A DNA stretch of 64,000 nt from Rhabdobacter roseus (GTDB taxonomy: Bacteria > Bacteroidota > Bacteroidia > Cytophagales > Spirosomataceae). Below, piece by piece: positions 6,737 through 15,361 of the stretch. A program made the translations under genes and the position numbers. The notes under the pieces are model-generated. The model saw nothing but the letters and a program-made list of their open reading frames with translations. It had not been told where the DNA came from and did not search any database. Every line of letters begins with the position of its first letter. The stretch's first letter is position 1. The stretch covers positions 1-64,000 of the forward strand of contig NZ_JACHGF010000017.1 of NCBI RefSeq assembly GCF_014202275.1, given 5' to 3'.

Positions 6737-7977
6737 GTGATGCGCACCGCAAAAAGATCCTTGGACCGGAAGTAGACCCAGGTCACGACACCCATCGTCA
6801 CTACCCCGCCCAGCACCACCGCCGGTACCGTGCCGAAGAGCCGCGCCGCCACGCCCGACTCAAACGCGCCGAGCTCGTTGGAGGAGCTCACAAACATGCC
6901 GTTCACCGCCGCCACGCGGCCCCGCATTTCGTCGGGCGGAAAGAGTTGCAGGATCGTCTGCCGGATGATGACGCTCACGCTGTCGCAGGCTCCGGTCATG
7001 AACAACGCCACGCACGACAGCCAGAAGCTGGTAGAGAACGCAAACACCAGGGTGAATACCCCGAAGCCTGCCACCGAAAGGAGCATGTTGCGCCAGGCGT
7101 GCCGCGTGGGCGGAAAGTACGCCATACCCAAGAGCGTGAGCATGGCCCCTACCGACGGCGCCGCCCGAAGCAGTCCCAGTCCTTCGGGCCCTACGTGCAG
7201 GATGTCTTCGGCAAAGACCGGCAGCAGCGCGATCACGCCCCCGAAAAGGACCGAAAATAGATCCAGCGAAACGGCGTAGAGCACAATGCGCGTCCGGAAT
7301 ACGAAGCGGAAACCTTCCTTGAGGCTTTCGAGCAGGGTGGTGTTGGTTTTGATGAAATCGGGGCGCGTTTTGATGAACGAAAGCAGCACCAGGCACACCA
7401 CAAAAAAGCCGATCACTACCAGCAGCGCGTTCGCCAGGCCGATGTACGCGTACAGAAAACCCGCCACGCCCGGCCCCAGGATGGACCCCGCCTGCCCGAA
7501 GGTACTACTCCAGGTGGAGGAGTTGGAGTAGAGCTCGCGCGGCACCAGAAAGGGCTTCAGCGACGACGAAGCGGGCGAATAAAAGCCTTTGGAAAAGCCT
7601 ATCAGGAAAAAGACGGAATAGATGAGCACCAGCCGCTCCCGCAGACTGAGGAGGTCAAAAAAAGCGGGCTGGAAGATCAGGTACAGAATCACCGAGCCCA
7701 GGATAATGACCGCCAAACTGAGGCGCATGATGGTGATCTTGTTGCGCTGGTCGGCGATGTGGCCGCCAAAGAGCGAGGTCATGATGAAAGGGACCACCTC
7801 GGCCAGCCCGATAAGCCCCAGCGAGAGCGGGTCGTGCGTGAGCAGGTACAGCTCGTAGCCCACGATCACCTCCTGGATGAGGATCATGGCGCGAAACAAA
7901 AAACTGTTGGCTAAGAAAAAGCGGAAGTCGGGGTAGCGGAGGGCGGCGTAAGCGTCGTGGGAATGGGTTGATTTCAA
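6733..7977 (-). CDS. MFS transporter (exporter type)
   Basis: The 414-residue protein has about 12 hydrophobic segments in two halves. The cytoplasmic loop between helices 2 and 3 has the MFS signature form GGHIADQRNKITIM. A second copy in the other half is weaker (PDEMRGRVAAVNGMF). This pattern, with RGRVAAVNG near helix 10, matches the MFS_3 / EntS-like group, often drug or siderophore exporters. The start is a TTG at 7977; an in-frame stop lies 30 bases upstream and no ATG intervenes. The substrate cannot be told. Confidence 0.85.
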   Translation of the reverse strand: MKSTHSHDAYAALRYPDFRFFLANSFLFRAMILIQEVIVGYELYLLTHDPLSLGLIGLAEVVPFIMTSLFGGHIADQRNKITIMRLSLAVIILGSVILYLIFQPAFFDLLSLRERLVLIYSVFFLIGFSKGFYSPASSSLKPFLVPRELYSNSSTWSSTFGQAGSILGPGVAGFLYAYIGLANALLVVIGFFVVCLVLLSFIKTRPDFIKTNTTLLESLKEGFRFVFRTRIVLYAVSLDLFSVLFGGVIALLPVFAEDILHVGPEGLGLLRAAPSVGAMLTLLGMAYFPPTRHAWRNMLLSVAGFGVFTLVFAFSTSFWLSCVALFMTGACDSVSVIIRQTILQLFPPDEMRGRVAAVNGMFVSSSNELGAFESGVAARLFGTVPAVVLGGVVTMGVVTWVYFRSKDLFAVRIT

Positions 7978-8338
7978 TTCGTTGATGGGGACGTGTTTAC
8001 TTGGCTAACATCAAGTGGGCAAAGTAGTGTTCCCGAAGGTACTTTGAAAATGGGAAAGCGCTTGTGTTTGGGCGCTCTTGTCGGGGTTGGCGCTCTGGTT
8101 GCCGGTGTTCTCACCGGCATTTTCGTTAAAGTACCTTTTACCCGTAGCTGTTTCTACCAGGGGATTCGTCTTTAGTTTTACCTTCTGTACTTGAGGTTAC
8201 TGCAAAAGAAATCCCGATGGGACTGCTAGTAATCATACTGACTCTTTACAACCTCAAGGGCTTAAAGTGGGTCAAAGGTACAAGGCCATCGAAACTCCCT
8301 TTGGGAGCGTGTTTCGTGTAAATCAAGATACTGTTTGT
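7978..8338. other. Intergenic region without a convincing gene
   Basis: These 361 bp lie between the MFS gene and a lipoprotein gene. A 60-codon plus-strand frame (7993-8175) contains a hydrophobic stretch, but its start lies only 15 bp from the divergent MFS start and it has no recognisable homology. I do not accept it. Four GTAC-words occur here. No clear hairpin or promoter was identified beyond that. Confidence 0.4.
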
Positions 8339-8782
8339 ATGAAAAAATTCCCTTTTATCGCCAGGATGTTGCTGCTGGCTGCCTCATTGATAGCTACCTC
8401 CTGTAGTGACGGGGGGCCTAAAACTTGCCAGGTACCATCCGTTGAAGGACAGAAAAACAACGTCATCGGCAAATGGAAGCTCATGACGATGGACCGTCTC
8501 ATGGGACGTGATGGACCCGTAACTATTGATTTGTCCTGCGATAACGTCATTTTTCATTTTATGAATGACGGCACAGTTACTATCCATAGCGATACCGAAA
8601 AATATAGTGATTATGGCGATGAAAAGTTACCCTATGAATGGGAAAATCCCACTCTGCCCGCTACCTACGGCCAACTTACTATTAACCAACTTACCTGGCC
8701 CGCTGGAGTTGAAGAGCGGGAAATGATTCTAGACAATTCCCCCTTGGATTGGGGAAGGCGCATTTTGGTCCGGATTGAATAA
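8339..8782 (+). CDS. Lipocalin-like lipoprotein
   Basis: The ATG at 8339 gives 147 residues starting MKKFPFIARMLLLAASLIATSC, a lipoprotein signal with lipobox IATSC. An upstream ATG at 8267 is in frame but would bury the signal, so it is rejected. The mature part has VIGKWKLMTMDRLM, an acidic/aromatic middle and ATYGQLTINQLTWP, the look of small Bacteroidota lipocalin-like domains (GKWKL start, beta-rich). Role unknown; probably anchored in the outer membrane facing the periplasm. Confidence 0.7.
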   Translation: MKKFPFIARMLLLAASLIATSCSDGGPKTCQVPSVEGQKNNVIGKWKLMTMDRLMGRDGPVTIDLSCDNVIFHFMNDGTVTIHSDTEKYSDYGDEKLPYEWENPTLPATYGQLTINQLTWPAGVEEREMILDNSPLDWGRRILVRIE

Positions 8783-8861
8783 ACAAAAACTCAACGTTTC
8801 CCCCTTTGCCGGTGAGAGCATCGGCATTTTCCTCGCCAAGGATGTACTTTTAGAAACTAGC

Positions 8862-8869
8862 TATCTTTG
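8862..8869 (+). promoter_or_regulatory. Candidate -7 promoter box (TATCTTTG)
   Basis: TATCTTTG fits the Bacteroidota -7 consensus TAnnTTTG exactly. It lies about 60 bp upstream of the TTG that I prefer as start of the TrpF-like gene. The same site overlaps the longest possible open frame (TTG at 8867), which argues against that upstream start. No clean -33 TTTG was seen at ideal distance. Confidence 0.4.
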
Positions 8870-8926
8870 CTAACTACCGCGATTAGCCCTAAAATTGCGG
8901 TGTACATTAGCCCGGAACAAAACTCC

Positions 8927-9583
8927 TTGACACCCCTACCCCGCATCAAGATTTGCTGCATCAGCAGCGTGCAGGAAGCCCAAACGGCCATCCGCTACGG
9001 AGCCGCCGCGCTGGGACTGGTGGGCCCCATGCCCAGTGGCCCCGGCACCCTCACCGACGACGCCATCGCGCGCATCGTGCCCACGGTACCTCCACCCATC
9101 GCTACTTTTCTGCTCAGCTGCGAAACCCTGCCCGAAAGCCTCATTGCCCACCAGCGGCGGGTACATACCAACACGCTCCAGTTGGTAGACGCCGTTTCGC
9201 CAGGTACCTACGCGCTGCTGCGGGAGGCGCTACCCACGGTCCGGCTCGTGCAGGTGATCCATATCCTCGATGAAGCCTCGGTGGAAGAAGCCCTGCGCCT
9301 GGCCCCGGAAGTGGACGCCCTCCTGCTGGACTCCGGTAACCCGACGCTGGCCATCAAGGAACTCGGCGGTACCGGGCGCACGCACAACTGGATGCTGAGC
9401 CGCCAGATCGTGGAGCAGGCTCCGGTGCCGGTATTTCTGGCCGGAGGCCTGAAGGCCGAAAACGTCCGGGCCGCCCTGGATGCCGTCCAGCCCTTCGGCC
9501 TGGATCTTTGCAGCGGCGTCCGTACCCAGGGCCAGCTCGACGAAGCCAAACTGGAGGCGTTTTTTCGGGCAGTCGGGTACTGA
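8927..9583 (+). CDS. trpF: Phosphoribosylanthranilate isomerase (TrpF-like)
   Basis: The protein has the TrpF barrel plan: RIKICCISS (KICG motif with the catalytic Cys), DALLLDSGN with the catalytic Asp position, GGTGRTHNW, VFLAGGLKAENV and GLDLCSGVRTQG near the C-terminus (phosphate binding and closing strand). TrpF converts phosphoribosylanthranilate to CdRP in tryptophan synthesis. No ATG is available. I chose TTG 8927 because it places the motif 8 residues from the start, as in the family; GTG 8900 or TTG 8867 would lengthen it. It is divergent in the second loop (VGPMPSGPGTLT) and stands away from other trp genes, so a paralogue with another substrate is possible. Confidence 0.75.
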   Translation: MTPLPRIKICCISSVQEAQTAIRYGAAALGLVGPMPSGPGTLTDDAIARIVPTVPPPIATFLLSCETLPESLIAHQRRVHTNTLQLVDAVSPGTYALLREALPTVRLVQVIHILDEASVEEALRLAPEVDALLLDSGNPTLAIKELGGTGRTHNWMLSRQIVEQAPVPVFLAGGLKAENVRAALDAVQPFGLDLCSGVRTQGQLDEAKLEAFFRAVGY

Positions 9584-9607
9584 GGTACTTGTAATCAGCA
9601 TCACCCC

Positions 9608-10141
9608 ATGAAACTACCCGAACGCTTCGCCTGGGCGCTGGAGGTACTTGACCCGGCCCCTACGGATACGCTCCTGGAAATTGGCTGCGGGGCGGGCCTG
9701 CTGGCCGAGGCCCTGGCCCAGCGCCTCACTACCGGTACCCTCACGGCCCTCGACCGCTCGGCGGCCATGATCCGGCAGGCTCAGCAACGCAACGAACGCT
9801 TCGTCACCGCCGGTACCCTGCAACTGGTCACGGGCGAGCTTTCGTCCCTGATAGCCGCGCCAGGTACCTTTGACAAGGCCGTGGCGTTCAACGTCAGCGC
9901 GTTTTGGAAAAACCCAGCCCCTGAGCTTGGTCTGCTGCGCAAGTACCTCAAGCCCGCAGGTACCTTTTATTTGCTCCACCAACCTCCTACCGACACGACC
10001 CGCGCCACCGCCGAGCGGGCCGTTGCATCCCTGACGGAGCAGGGATTTCAGGTTGAGCAGGTACTTTTCCGGGAGCTGACGCCCGCCTCGGCCTTTTGCA
10101 TTATTTCAAAACCTAAGAAGCGGTCTACATGTATATTGTAA
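9608..10141 (+). CDS. Class I SAM-dependent methyltransferase
   Basis: The 177-residue protein has motif I LLEIGCGAGLLAEAL (about residues 22-36) and motif II LTALDRSAAMIRQA, with FDKAVAFNVSAFW as the post-II strand. It is a minimal Rossmann methyltransferase without extra domain, like the Methyltransf_25/11 group acting on small molecules. The start is 25 bp after the stop of the TrpF-like gene, so they are probably cotranscribed. The substrate is unknown. Confidence 0.8.
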   Translation: MKLPERFAWALEVLDPAPTDTLLEIGCGAGLLAEALAQRLTTGTLTALDRSAAMIRQAQQRNERFVTAGTLQLVTGELSSLIAAPGTFDKAVAFNVSAFWKNPAPELGLLRKYLKPAGTFYLLHQPPTDTTRATAERAVASLTEQGFQVEQVLFRELTPASAFCIISKPKKRSTCIL

Positions 10142-10176
10142 AAAATTGTATAGGCTATTTTTGAGCGAAACAAGGC

Positions 10177-10216
10177 ACATTTCACAGCGATAGCCGGAGG
10201 CTATCGTGAGAAATGT
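10177..10216. other. Imperfect hairpin upstream of SDR gene
   Basis: ACATTTCACAGCGATAGCC (10177-10195) pairs imperfectly with GGCTATCGTGAGAAATGT (10199-10216) across a 3-nt loop. A second short hairpin GTAAC-GAA-GTTAC follows at 10215-10227. It lies about 40 bp after the methyltransferase stop and could be its terminator or part of the regulatory region of the SDR gene. No strong T-run follows. Confidence 0.4.
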
Positions 10217-10285
10217 AACGAAGTTACAGCCAAAAAAAGCCCTACAAGATTTACTAGATACATGATAGACTGCTTCTAACCTTGA

Positions 10286-10313
10286 TTGATTCTTGCCCAA
10301 ATAGGTACTTTTG
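10286..10313 (+). promoter_or_regulatory. Candidate promoter for SDR gene
   Basis: TACTTTTG (10306-10313) matches TAnnTTTG. A TTG at 10286-10288 lies 17 bp upstream, in the expected -33 position. The distance to the ATG at 10339 is 25 bp. The -7 box is part of an AGGTACTTTTG occurrence of the iterated GTAC word. Confidence 0.5.
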
Positions 10314-10338
10314 GGGCGCAAACTAAAAACGAACCGTT

Positions 10339-11118
10339 ATGCAATTGCAACAAACGACCGCGCTCATCACCGGTGGCGCTTCGGGCCTGGGTGAGGCCAC
10401 GGCCCGGCTCTTCGTGAAGCAGGGCGCGCGGGTAGCCATCCTGGACCTGGACGAAACCCGGGGCCGCGCCCTGGCGGCCGAACTACCCGAACAGGTACTT
10501 TTCTTCAAAACCAACGTCAGCGACGAAGCCGAGGTACAAGCGGCCCTCGATACTACCCTAGGTACCTTTGGGAGCCTGGGCGTCGTGGTCAACTGCGCTG
10601 GCATTGCCGAGGCCCGCAAGACCGTCGGGAAGGTGCAAGGTACCTTCGGGCCGCACGCGCTGGCGGCTTTTGAAAAAACCATCCGGGTCAACCTCATAGG
10701 TACCTTCAACGTGATCCGGCTGGCGGCTTTTGCCATGCTCCAAAACGACCCCAACGAAGAGGGCGAGCGGGGCGTGATTATCAACACGGCCTCCGTAGCC
10801 GCCTACGACGGACAGGTGGGGCAAGCGGCCTATTCCGCCAGCAAGGGCGGCATCGTGGGCATGACGTTGCCCATCGCCCGCGACCTGGCCCCGAGCGGCA
10901 TCCGGGTCATGACCATCGCGCCGGGGCTGTTCGAAACACCCCTGCTGGCGGGTTTGCCCGAGGAGGCGCGGCTCTCGCTGGGCCAGCAGGTACCTTTCCC
11001 TTCCCGACTGGGCCGCCCGCACGAGTACGCGCTGCTAGCCAAGTCCATCGTGGAAAACCCCATGCTCAACGGCGAGGTGATCCGGCTCGACGGCGCCATC
11101 CGGATGGCGCCGCGCTAG
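10339..11118 (+). CDS. SDR-family 3-hydroxyacyl-CoA dehydrogenase (HSD10-like)
   Basis: The 259-residue classical short-chain dehydrogenase has cofactor motif TGGASGLG (residues 11-18) with Asp-Leu-Asp after the second strand (AILDLDE), which favours NAD(H). NCAG is near 87 and the catalytic YSASK near 156. The long internal match [18 protein letters not shown]...[11 protein letters not shown]...[10 protein letters not shown] is characteristic of type-2 3-hydroxyacyl-CoA dehydrogenase (human HSD17B10 group), which acts in isoleucine and branched/short acyl-CoA degradation. Length is standard. It has its own candidate promoter and a strong terminator after it. Confidence 0.88.
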   Translation: MQLQQTTALITGGASGLGEATARLFVKQGARVAILDLDETRGRALAAELPEQVLFFKTNVSDEAEVQAALDTTLGTFGSLGVVVNCAGIAEARKTVGKVQGTFGPHALAAFEKTIRVNLIGTFNVIRLAAFAMLQNDPNEEGERGVIINTASVAAYDGQVGQAAYSASKGGIVGMTLPIARDLAPSGIRVMTIAPGLFETPLLAGLPEEARLSLGQQVPFPSRLGRPHEYALLAKSIVENPMLNGEVIRLDGAIRMAPR

Positions 11119-11146
11119 TCACTAAAGTACCTTATACAAAAACACC

Positions 11147-11200
11147 GAGCGCGCTCAGCGACTGGTTCGTTAGGCCAGAGGTTGAGCGCGCTCAATTTTA
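11147..11200. terminator. Bidirectional terminator between convergent genes
   Basis: GAGCGCGCTCA (11147-11157) can pair with TGAGCGCGCTC (11183-11193). The inner CTGG/CCAG arms extend the hairpin, and the stem is followed by ATTTTAT. Each arm is also self-palindromic (11182-11195 is a perfect 14-bp palindrome). It sits between the SDR gene and the convergent PQQ dehydrogenase gene, as expected for a shared terminator. Confidence 0.65.
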
Positions 11201-11220
11201 TGATCTCGCTAGATACCTGC

Positions 11221-13401
11221 TTACTTCTTAATGAGGTTTTCGGGCAGGGCAAATGCCACGTAGCTATCACCACCCGGTGCGCCGAGCTTGGTACCTCCGC
11301 AGGCCACGACTACGTACTGGCGGCCGTTGACCTGGTAGGTACTTGGGGTAGCAAAGGCCGCGGCGGGCAGCTGCTTTTCCCACAGGAGCTTGCCGGTTTT
11401 TTTGTCGTAAACCCTAAACTTACCGTCGCGCGTACCGGCGATAAAGAGCAGCCCGCTGGCCGTCACGACCGGTCCGCCGTAGCTTTCTGAGCCCGTTTGC
11501 GGCAGGCCCTTGGCGGCTAGCTCCGGCGTCTCGCCAAAGGGTACTTTCCAGAGGTACTCCCCGGTGTTGAGGTTGATGGCGTTGAGGGTACCCCAGGGCG
11601 GGCGCACGGCCGGATGCCCGTCTTTATCCAGGAATTTGCTGTAGCCCGAAATCTGGTACGTCACTTGCGAACCTTTTTGGGTACCCAGGCCGGGCTCCTT
11701 TGCTTCGCCGTCGCCGGGCGCAAAACCCGGCTCTTCTTTTTCTTCATCGAACAGGAAGGCGACCAAGGCTTTCCTTTCCTTTTCGGAGAACTTCCGGAAG
11801 GCGGGCATCATGCCTTTGCCGTTACGGATGACGTTGGTGACGTAGTCCCGGGAGCGACGCCCGCCGATGTCTACCAACGACGGGAAGCCGCTGTTGGGGT
11901 TGCCTTTGCGCTCGGCCCCGTGGCAGGGGGTGCAGTTGGTGGTGTACAGGCTATGCCCGGACGAAAGGCTAGCCAGCTGCTCGGGCGACGAAGACGGCCC
12001 CAGCGAGATACGCCAGGCCATTTCGCTGCTGTTCAGGTACAGGATGCCGTCGGGATCGGCCGCGGCCCCGCCCCACTCAGCCCCGCCGTCCAGGCCGGGG
12101 TAGATGATGGTACCTTGCTGGCTAAGCGGCGTAAAGGGCCCCTCGGAGCGGCTCTTCCGCACCAGCTCGATCAGTTCCTGGCGGTTTGCGGCGTAGGGGC
12201 TCACGTCGTCTTCGGTAAAGGTTTGGCGCGCGTAGGGAGCGGGCTTCACCGGCACGGGCTGCGTAGGCCAGCTCTCCTCACCCGGAATGTCCGACTGCGG
12301 CACCGGCTTTTCCTCAATCGGGAACAACGGCTCGCCCGTTTCGCGATTAAATACGAAGGTATAGCCCTGCTTGGTCACCTGCACCACGGCGTCCACGCGC
12401 TTGCCGTTGTGGGTGAGCGTCACCAGGTTGGGTGGAGCCGAGGGATCACGGTCCAGGATGTCGTGGTGTACCAGCTGGTAGTGCCAGATCCGCTCGCCCG
12501 TTTTGGCGTTCAGAGCCAGCAGCGTATTGGCAAAGAGGTTGGTCCCGATGCGGTCGGCTCCGTAAAAATCGTAGGCCGCCGAGCCCGTCGGGATGTACAC
12601 GATGCCCCTTTTGCGGTCTACGGCCATACCGGCCCAGTTGTTGGCCCCGCCCACGGTGGCGTTCTTGTAGGTATCCTTTGGCCAGGTATCGTAGCCGTAC
12701 TCACCCGGCTGCGGAATGGTATGAAATACCCAGGCCAGCTTACCCGTCTGGATATTGAATGCCTGAATGTGCCCTAAGGCAGCGTCGGTACCTTCCGACA
12801 CCCGCAGTGGCATGATAATAAAATCGTCGTAGACCGTGCCGGGCGTATTCGAAATCACCATTTTATCTTCGGCGGTGGGGCCCAGGCCGGCTTTCAGGCT
12901 GGCCCGCCCGTTTTCTCCAAAGCTCGTGATGGCTTCTCCGTTGGCCGCGTTGACCGCATACAGCCACGGGCCGTTGGTGTACAGGATACGCTTATCATCA
13001 CCCTTTTTCCAGTACACCAGGCCCCGGCTGGTACTGAACTGATCGGTACCTTCGGTCACTTTTCGCCAGATTTCCTGGCCGGTGGCGGCATCCACGGCAA
13101 AGGGCTGGGTGGTGGCCGTCATGCCGTAAAGTACCCCATCCACGATGATCGGGTTGCACTGGATCTGCCCGGTATCGCCGGTATGGTACTCCCAGGCCAC
13201 CTCCAGCGAAGTGACGTTGGACGAGTCGATCTGGGTCAGGGAAGAATACTGGTTGCGGCCCGGTCCGCCCTGGTACTCCAGCCAGTCGGCTCCCGAAGCA
13301 AAATCGGCATCCGTCGAGCCCGTTTGGCACGCCCAGTTGGCGGCGCCCATCGCCCCGGCCAGGAGAATTACGCGTAAGATGGTCTTTTTTAAAGGCAACA
13401 T
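11221..13401 (-). CDS. PQQ-dependent (glucose/alcohol) dehydrogenase with c-type cytochrome domain
   Basis: About 726 residues from ATG 13401 (an ATG 9 bp upstream is equally open). The N-terminus is a lipoprotein signal (lipobox NWAC). Repeated beta-propeller blades follow (SLEVAWEYHTGD, AVDAATGQEIW, ALNAKTGERIWHYQ, NLNTGEYLWKVPFG). A cytochrome c insertion near residues 485-560 has heme motif CTPCH and candidate axial Met in GKGMMPAF. The last blades (LLFIAGTRDGKFRVYDKKTG) are typical of membrane glucose-dehydrogenase-like quinoproteins. It would oxidise sugars or alcohols in the periplasm and pass electrons via heme. No PQQ synthesis gene is in view. Confidence 0.9.
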   Translation of the reverse strand: MLPLKKTILRVILLAGAMGAANWACQTGSTDADFASGADWLEYQGGPGRNQYSSLTQIDSSNVTSLEVAWEYHTGDTGQIQCNPIIVDGVLYGMTATTQPFAVDAATGQEIWRKVTEGTDQFSTSRGLVYWKKGDDKRILYTNGPWLYAVNAANGEAITSFGENGRASLKAGLGPTAEDKMVISNTPGTVYDDFIIMPLRVSEGTDAALGHIQAFNIQTGKLAWVFHTIPQPGEYGYDTWPKDTYKNATVGGANNWAGMAVDRKRGIVYIPTGSAAYDFYGADRIGTNLFANTLLALNAKTGERIWHYQLVHHDILDRDPSAPPNLVTLTHNGKRVDAVVQVTKQGYTFVFNRETGEPLFPIEEKPVPQSDIPGEESWPTQPVPVKPAPYARQTFTEDDVSPYAANRQELIELVRKSRSEGPFTPLSQQGTIIYPGLDGGAEWGGAAADPDGILYLNSSEMAWRISLGPSSSPEQLASLSSGHSLYTTNCTPCHGAERKGNPNSGFPSLVDIGGRRSRDYVTNVIRNGKGMMPAFRKFSEKERKALVAFLFDEEKEEPGFAPGDGEAKEPGLGTQKGSQVTYQISGYSKFLDKDGHPAVRPPWGTLNAINLNTGEYLWKVPFGETPELAAKGLPQTGSESYGGPVVTASGLLFIAGTRDGKFRVYDKKTGKLLWEKQLPAAAFATPSTYQVNGRQYVVVACGGTKLGAPGGDSYVAFALPENLIKK

Positions 13402-13624
13402 ATAGTACATAAGGTAGTTTTACCAGTATAAATCCGAGATGCAAAGTAAATGACTGGAACGAGAATTTATCCGCTAATTTTACGAATTATAGATAATCCT
13501 ATTGCCGCTCCTCTTGTTTGATTTGTTCCTTATTCAGCCTCTTGCTTTATTTTTTTAGCAAAAAATAGTTCTTTCTATTTATATACCTCCCGCTGCCGCT
13601 CTACTTTCCCACGGACCTTACCCA
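13402..13624. other. AT-rich intergenic region
   Basis: About 220 bp between two minus-strand genes hold the promoter of the PQQ dehydrogenase. The stretch 13500-13610 is unusually T-rich, but I found no convincing box or hairpin. Confidence 0.3.
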
Positions 13625-15100
13625 TCAAAAGGTACCTAGCCGCTTTTTGGCTTTGATCCGCCCCAGCCACTCGCTAAGACAGAGCTCCGTAATAAGTCGC
13701 TTTTCGTACGGATTGTCGGCCAGGGCTTCCAGTTTTTCGCGGTAGCCTTTCAGGGGTTTGAAGGCCAGCCAGCGCTTCAGGATCGTGAGCAGGAGCTGCT
13801 CCACGCCAAAGAGTTTTCGTTCGCTTTTGAGCTTGCGTTCCATGGAGCGCATGGCGTAAAGAAGGTAGTCGGTGTTGTCCATGAGGGCGTTGACCTGCAA
13901 ATTGAGCAATAGAAAGATGGTACGCGAAGACTGATCGGTCAAAGTACTAGGTAGATTCAGCTCACTGTTGATCAGCCGCAGCGCCTTGGAGTACTCGTCC
14001 AGGCACAGCCATACGCGGGCAATGGTGTACTGCAGGTGCGAGCGCATCTGAAAAGGAATCTGGGGAATGTCGCGTTTGAGCGCCGGGCTGTGCTCCGTGA
14101 GCAAAGTACCCGCCTCCTCAAACTGCCGCTGATCCACGCAGCGCTTGAGTTGGTGCTCAAGTACCTTGCACCGCACCAGCGCATCCAGGCTTTCGGAGGA
14201 GAAAATGGCTTTCAGCCGGTTGAGAAAGAAATCCATGTCGTGGTACTGCTCCATCCAGCGGAGGTCGGACAGGATGCCGTCGAGGACGTAGACGTAGTAG
14301 AGCGGCGAGTCTCGCCAAAGCAGCTCGTGCCGCTGAAACAGGTCGTCCAGATCGTAAAATACCCCCAAGCTACTCTTCACGTTGCCGAGCATCTGGAAGT
14401 AGGTCGACTGAAAATGCAGGTGCAGCTGCTGCAACTTAAAGGACATCTCGCCCGGTCGGTTCAGGATCTGGTACTCTTCCAGCAGCAGATCGTTCAGCTC
14501 GGTTACTTCCTGCTGGCTGCGCACCACGCCCTGCTTCCAGTACCTCAGCAAAAGTACCTCGTAGAGGCTCGCGTACTGGCTAAACCGCTGCTCCTGCTCC
14601 AGCAGCTCTTTTATTTTGTTTTGCTTTTCGAGGAGTTGGTCTTCATTCACTTCAATGAATTGCAGGTGGGCCAGGTACTGTAGCTCCTGCCGGGCGGCCA
14701 GAATATAGAACATGTGCTTTTCGAGCCGGAGCGCCTGTACTTTTATTTTTTCCAGCTGCTCCAGGCTGGCCTTCACCAGCCCTTTGTGGTACAAAATGCG
14801 GCTGTCATGCAGCGAATTCATCAGCTTCACTTCCACTTCCTTGTCCGAATCGTACTGGCGCAGGCTCTTCATTAGTGCCCGGTAGAGGTGCTTGCGGGCG
14901 GGCTCTATGCTGGTACCCGGAAATAGTTTCTTGAGGCCCTCGGCAAAGTCCCGGTCCAGGGCAGGCTGTTTTTCCAGGAAGTCAAATAGCTGCAAGTAGC
15001 TCTTTTCGCCTTTCTGCATATCAGAGCATAACCGGAAGTACCTTTTCTCGGATTTGGTCAAGGATTGCACCAGCGCGAAAAGGGTGTCAATGGAGTACAT
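13625..15100 (-). CDS. Helical-repeat protein of unknown function (Cytophagales type)
   Basis: From ATG 15100 (MYSIDTLFALVQSL) the protein is 491 residues. The in-frame ATG at 15127 would add only nine residues. It has no signal peptide. The chain is almost entirely helical, rich in Leu, Gln, Glu and Lys, with TPR-like helix pairs (YSKALRLINSELNLPS; QFEEAGTLLTEHSP) and a conserved-looking N-terminal stretch TKSEKRYFRL. I know similar proteins only as uncharacterised ones in this group. It may be a cytoplasmic scaffold. It is divergent from the ribokinase gene. Confidence 0.7.
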   Translation of the reverse strand: MYSIDTLFALVQSLTKSEKRYFRLCSDMQKGEKSYLQLFDFLEKQPALDRDFAEGLKKLFPGTSIEPARKHLYRALMKSLRQYDSDKEVEVKLMNSLHDSRILYHKGLVKASLEQLEKIKVQALRLEKHMFYILAARQELQYLAHLQFIEVNEDQLLEKQNKIKELLEQEQRFSQYASLYEVLLLRYWKQGVVRSQQEVTELNDLLLEEYQILNRPGEMSFKLQQLHLHFQSTYFQMLGNVKSSLGVFYDLDDLFQRHELLWRDSPLYYVYVLDGILSDLRWMEQYHDMDFFLNRLKAIFSSESLDALVRCKVLEHQLKRCVDQRQFEEAGTLLTEHSPALKRDIPQIPFQMRSHLQYTIARVWLCLDEYSKALRLINSELNLPSTLTDQSSRTIFLLLNLQVNALMDNTDYLLYAMRSMERKLKSERKLFGVEQLLLTILKRWLAFKPLKGYREKLEALADNPYEKRLITELCLSEWLGRIKAKKRLGTF

Positions 15101-15361
15101 AGGATTAGCTAATCGGAGAAAAAACAAAACTACCTAAATAAAGTACCTAGGGCCGTTTTTTCTACTAATGAGGTACCTGAAATAAATACACCGTACGTAG
15201 TAGGATTGATGAAACAAGCTAAATATGGCAGTATTGAAAAGTATATTTATTTTTTTAAATGATTGTACACTTCTAATTTTGACCTCGTTGTAGTACTCAG
15301 CACGTACCCGCTGGTTTTGTACTACCTGTAGTGTATTTAGTATTCAAATACTACCAGAGCC
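15101..15361. promoter_or_regulatory. Divergent intergenic region before ribokinase
   Basis: These 261 bp separate two divergent genes and are AT-rich from 15215 to 15290. TTTTGTACTACCTG (about 15315) and TAGTGTATTTAGTATTC (about 15331) could hold promoter elements of the ribokinase gene, but none matches the TAnnTTTG consensus well. No operator-like palindrome is obvious. Confidence 0.3.

Noticed and set aside
7993-8175. Possible 60-codon plus-strand gene with a hydrophobic stretch
   Set aside because: Starts 15 bp from the divergent MFS start, has no recognisable similarity, and ends near repeated-looking DNA; listed only as part of the intergenic region.
8867-8926. Upstream start (TTG 8867) for the TrpF-like gene
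   Set aside because: It overlaps a TAnnTTTG promoter box and would add about 20 residues before the family's usual start.
9608-11118. Leu-Pro pairs encoded as CTA-CCC, a possible companion to the GTAC word
   Set aside because: In the stretch checked only two of four Leu-Pro pairs use CTA; others use TTG or CTG/CTC, so there is no firm rule.
11221-13401. Local PQQ biosynthesis
   Set aside because: No pqq genes are seen in the window; only the dehydrogenase is present.
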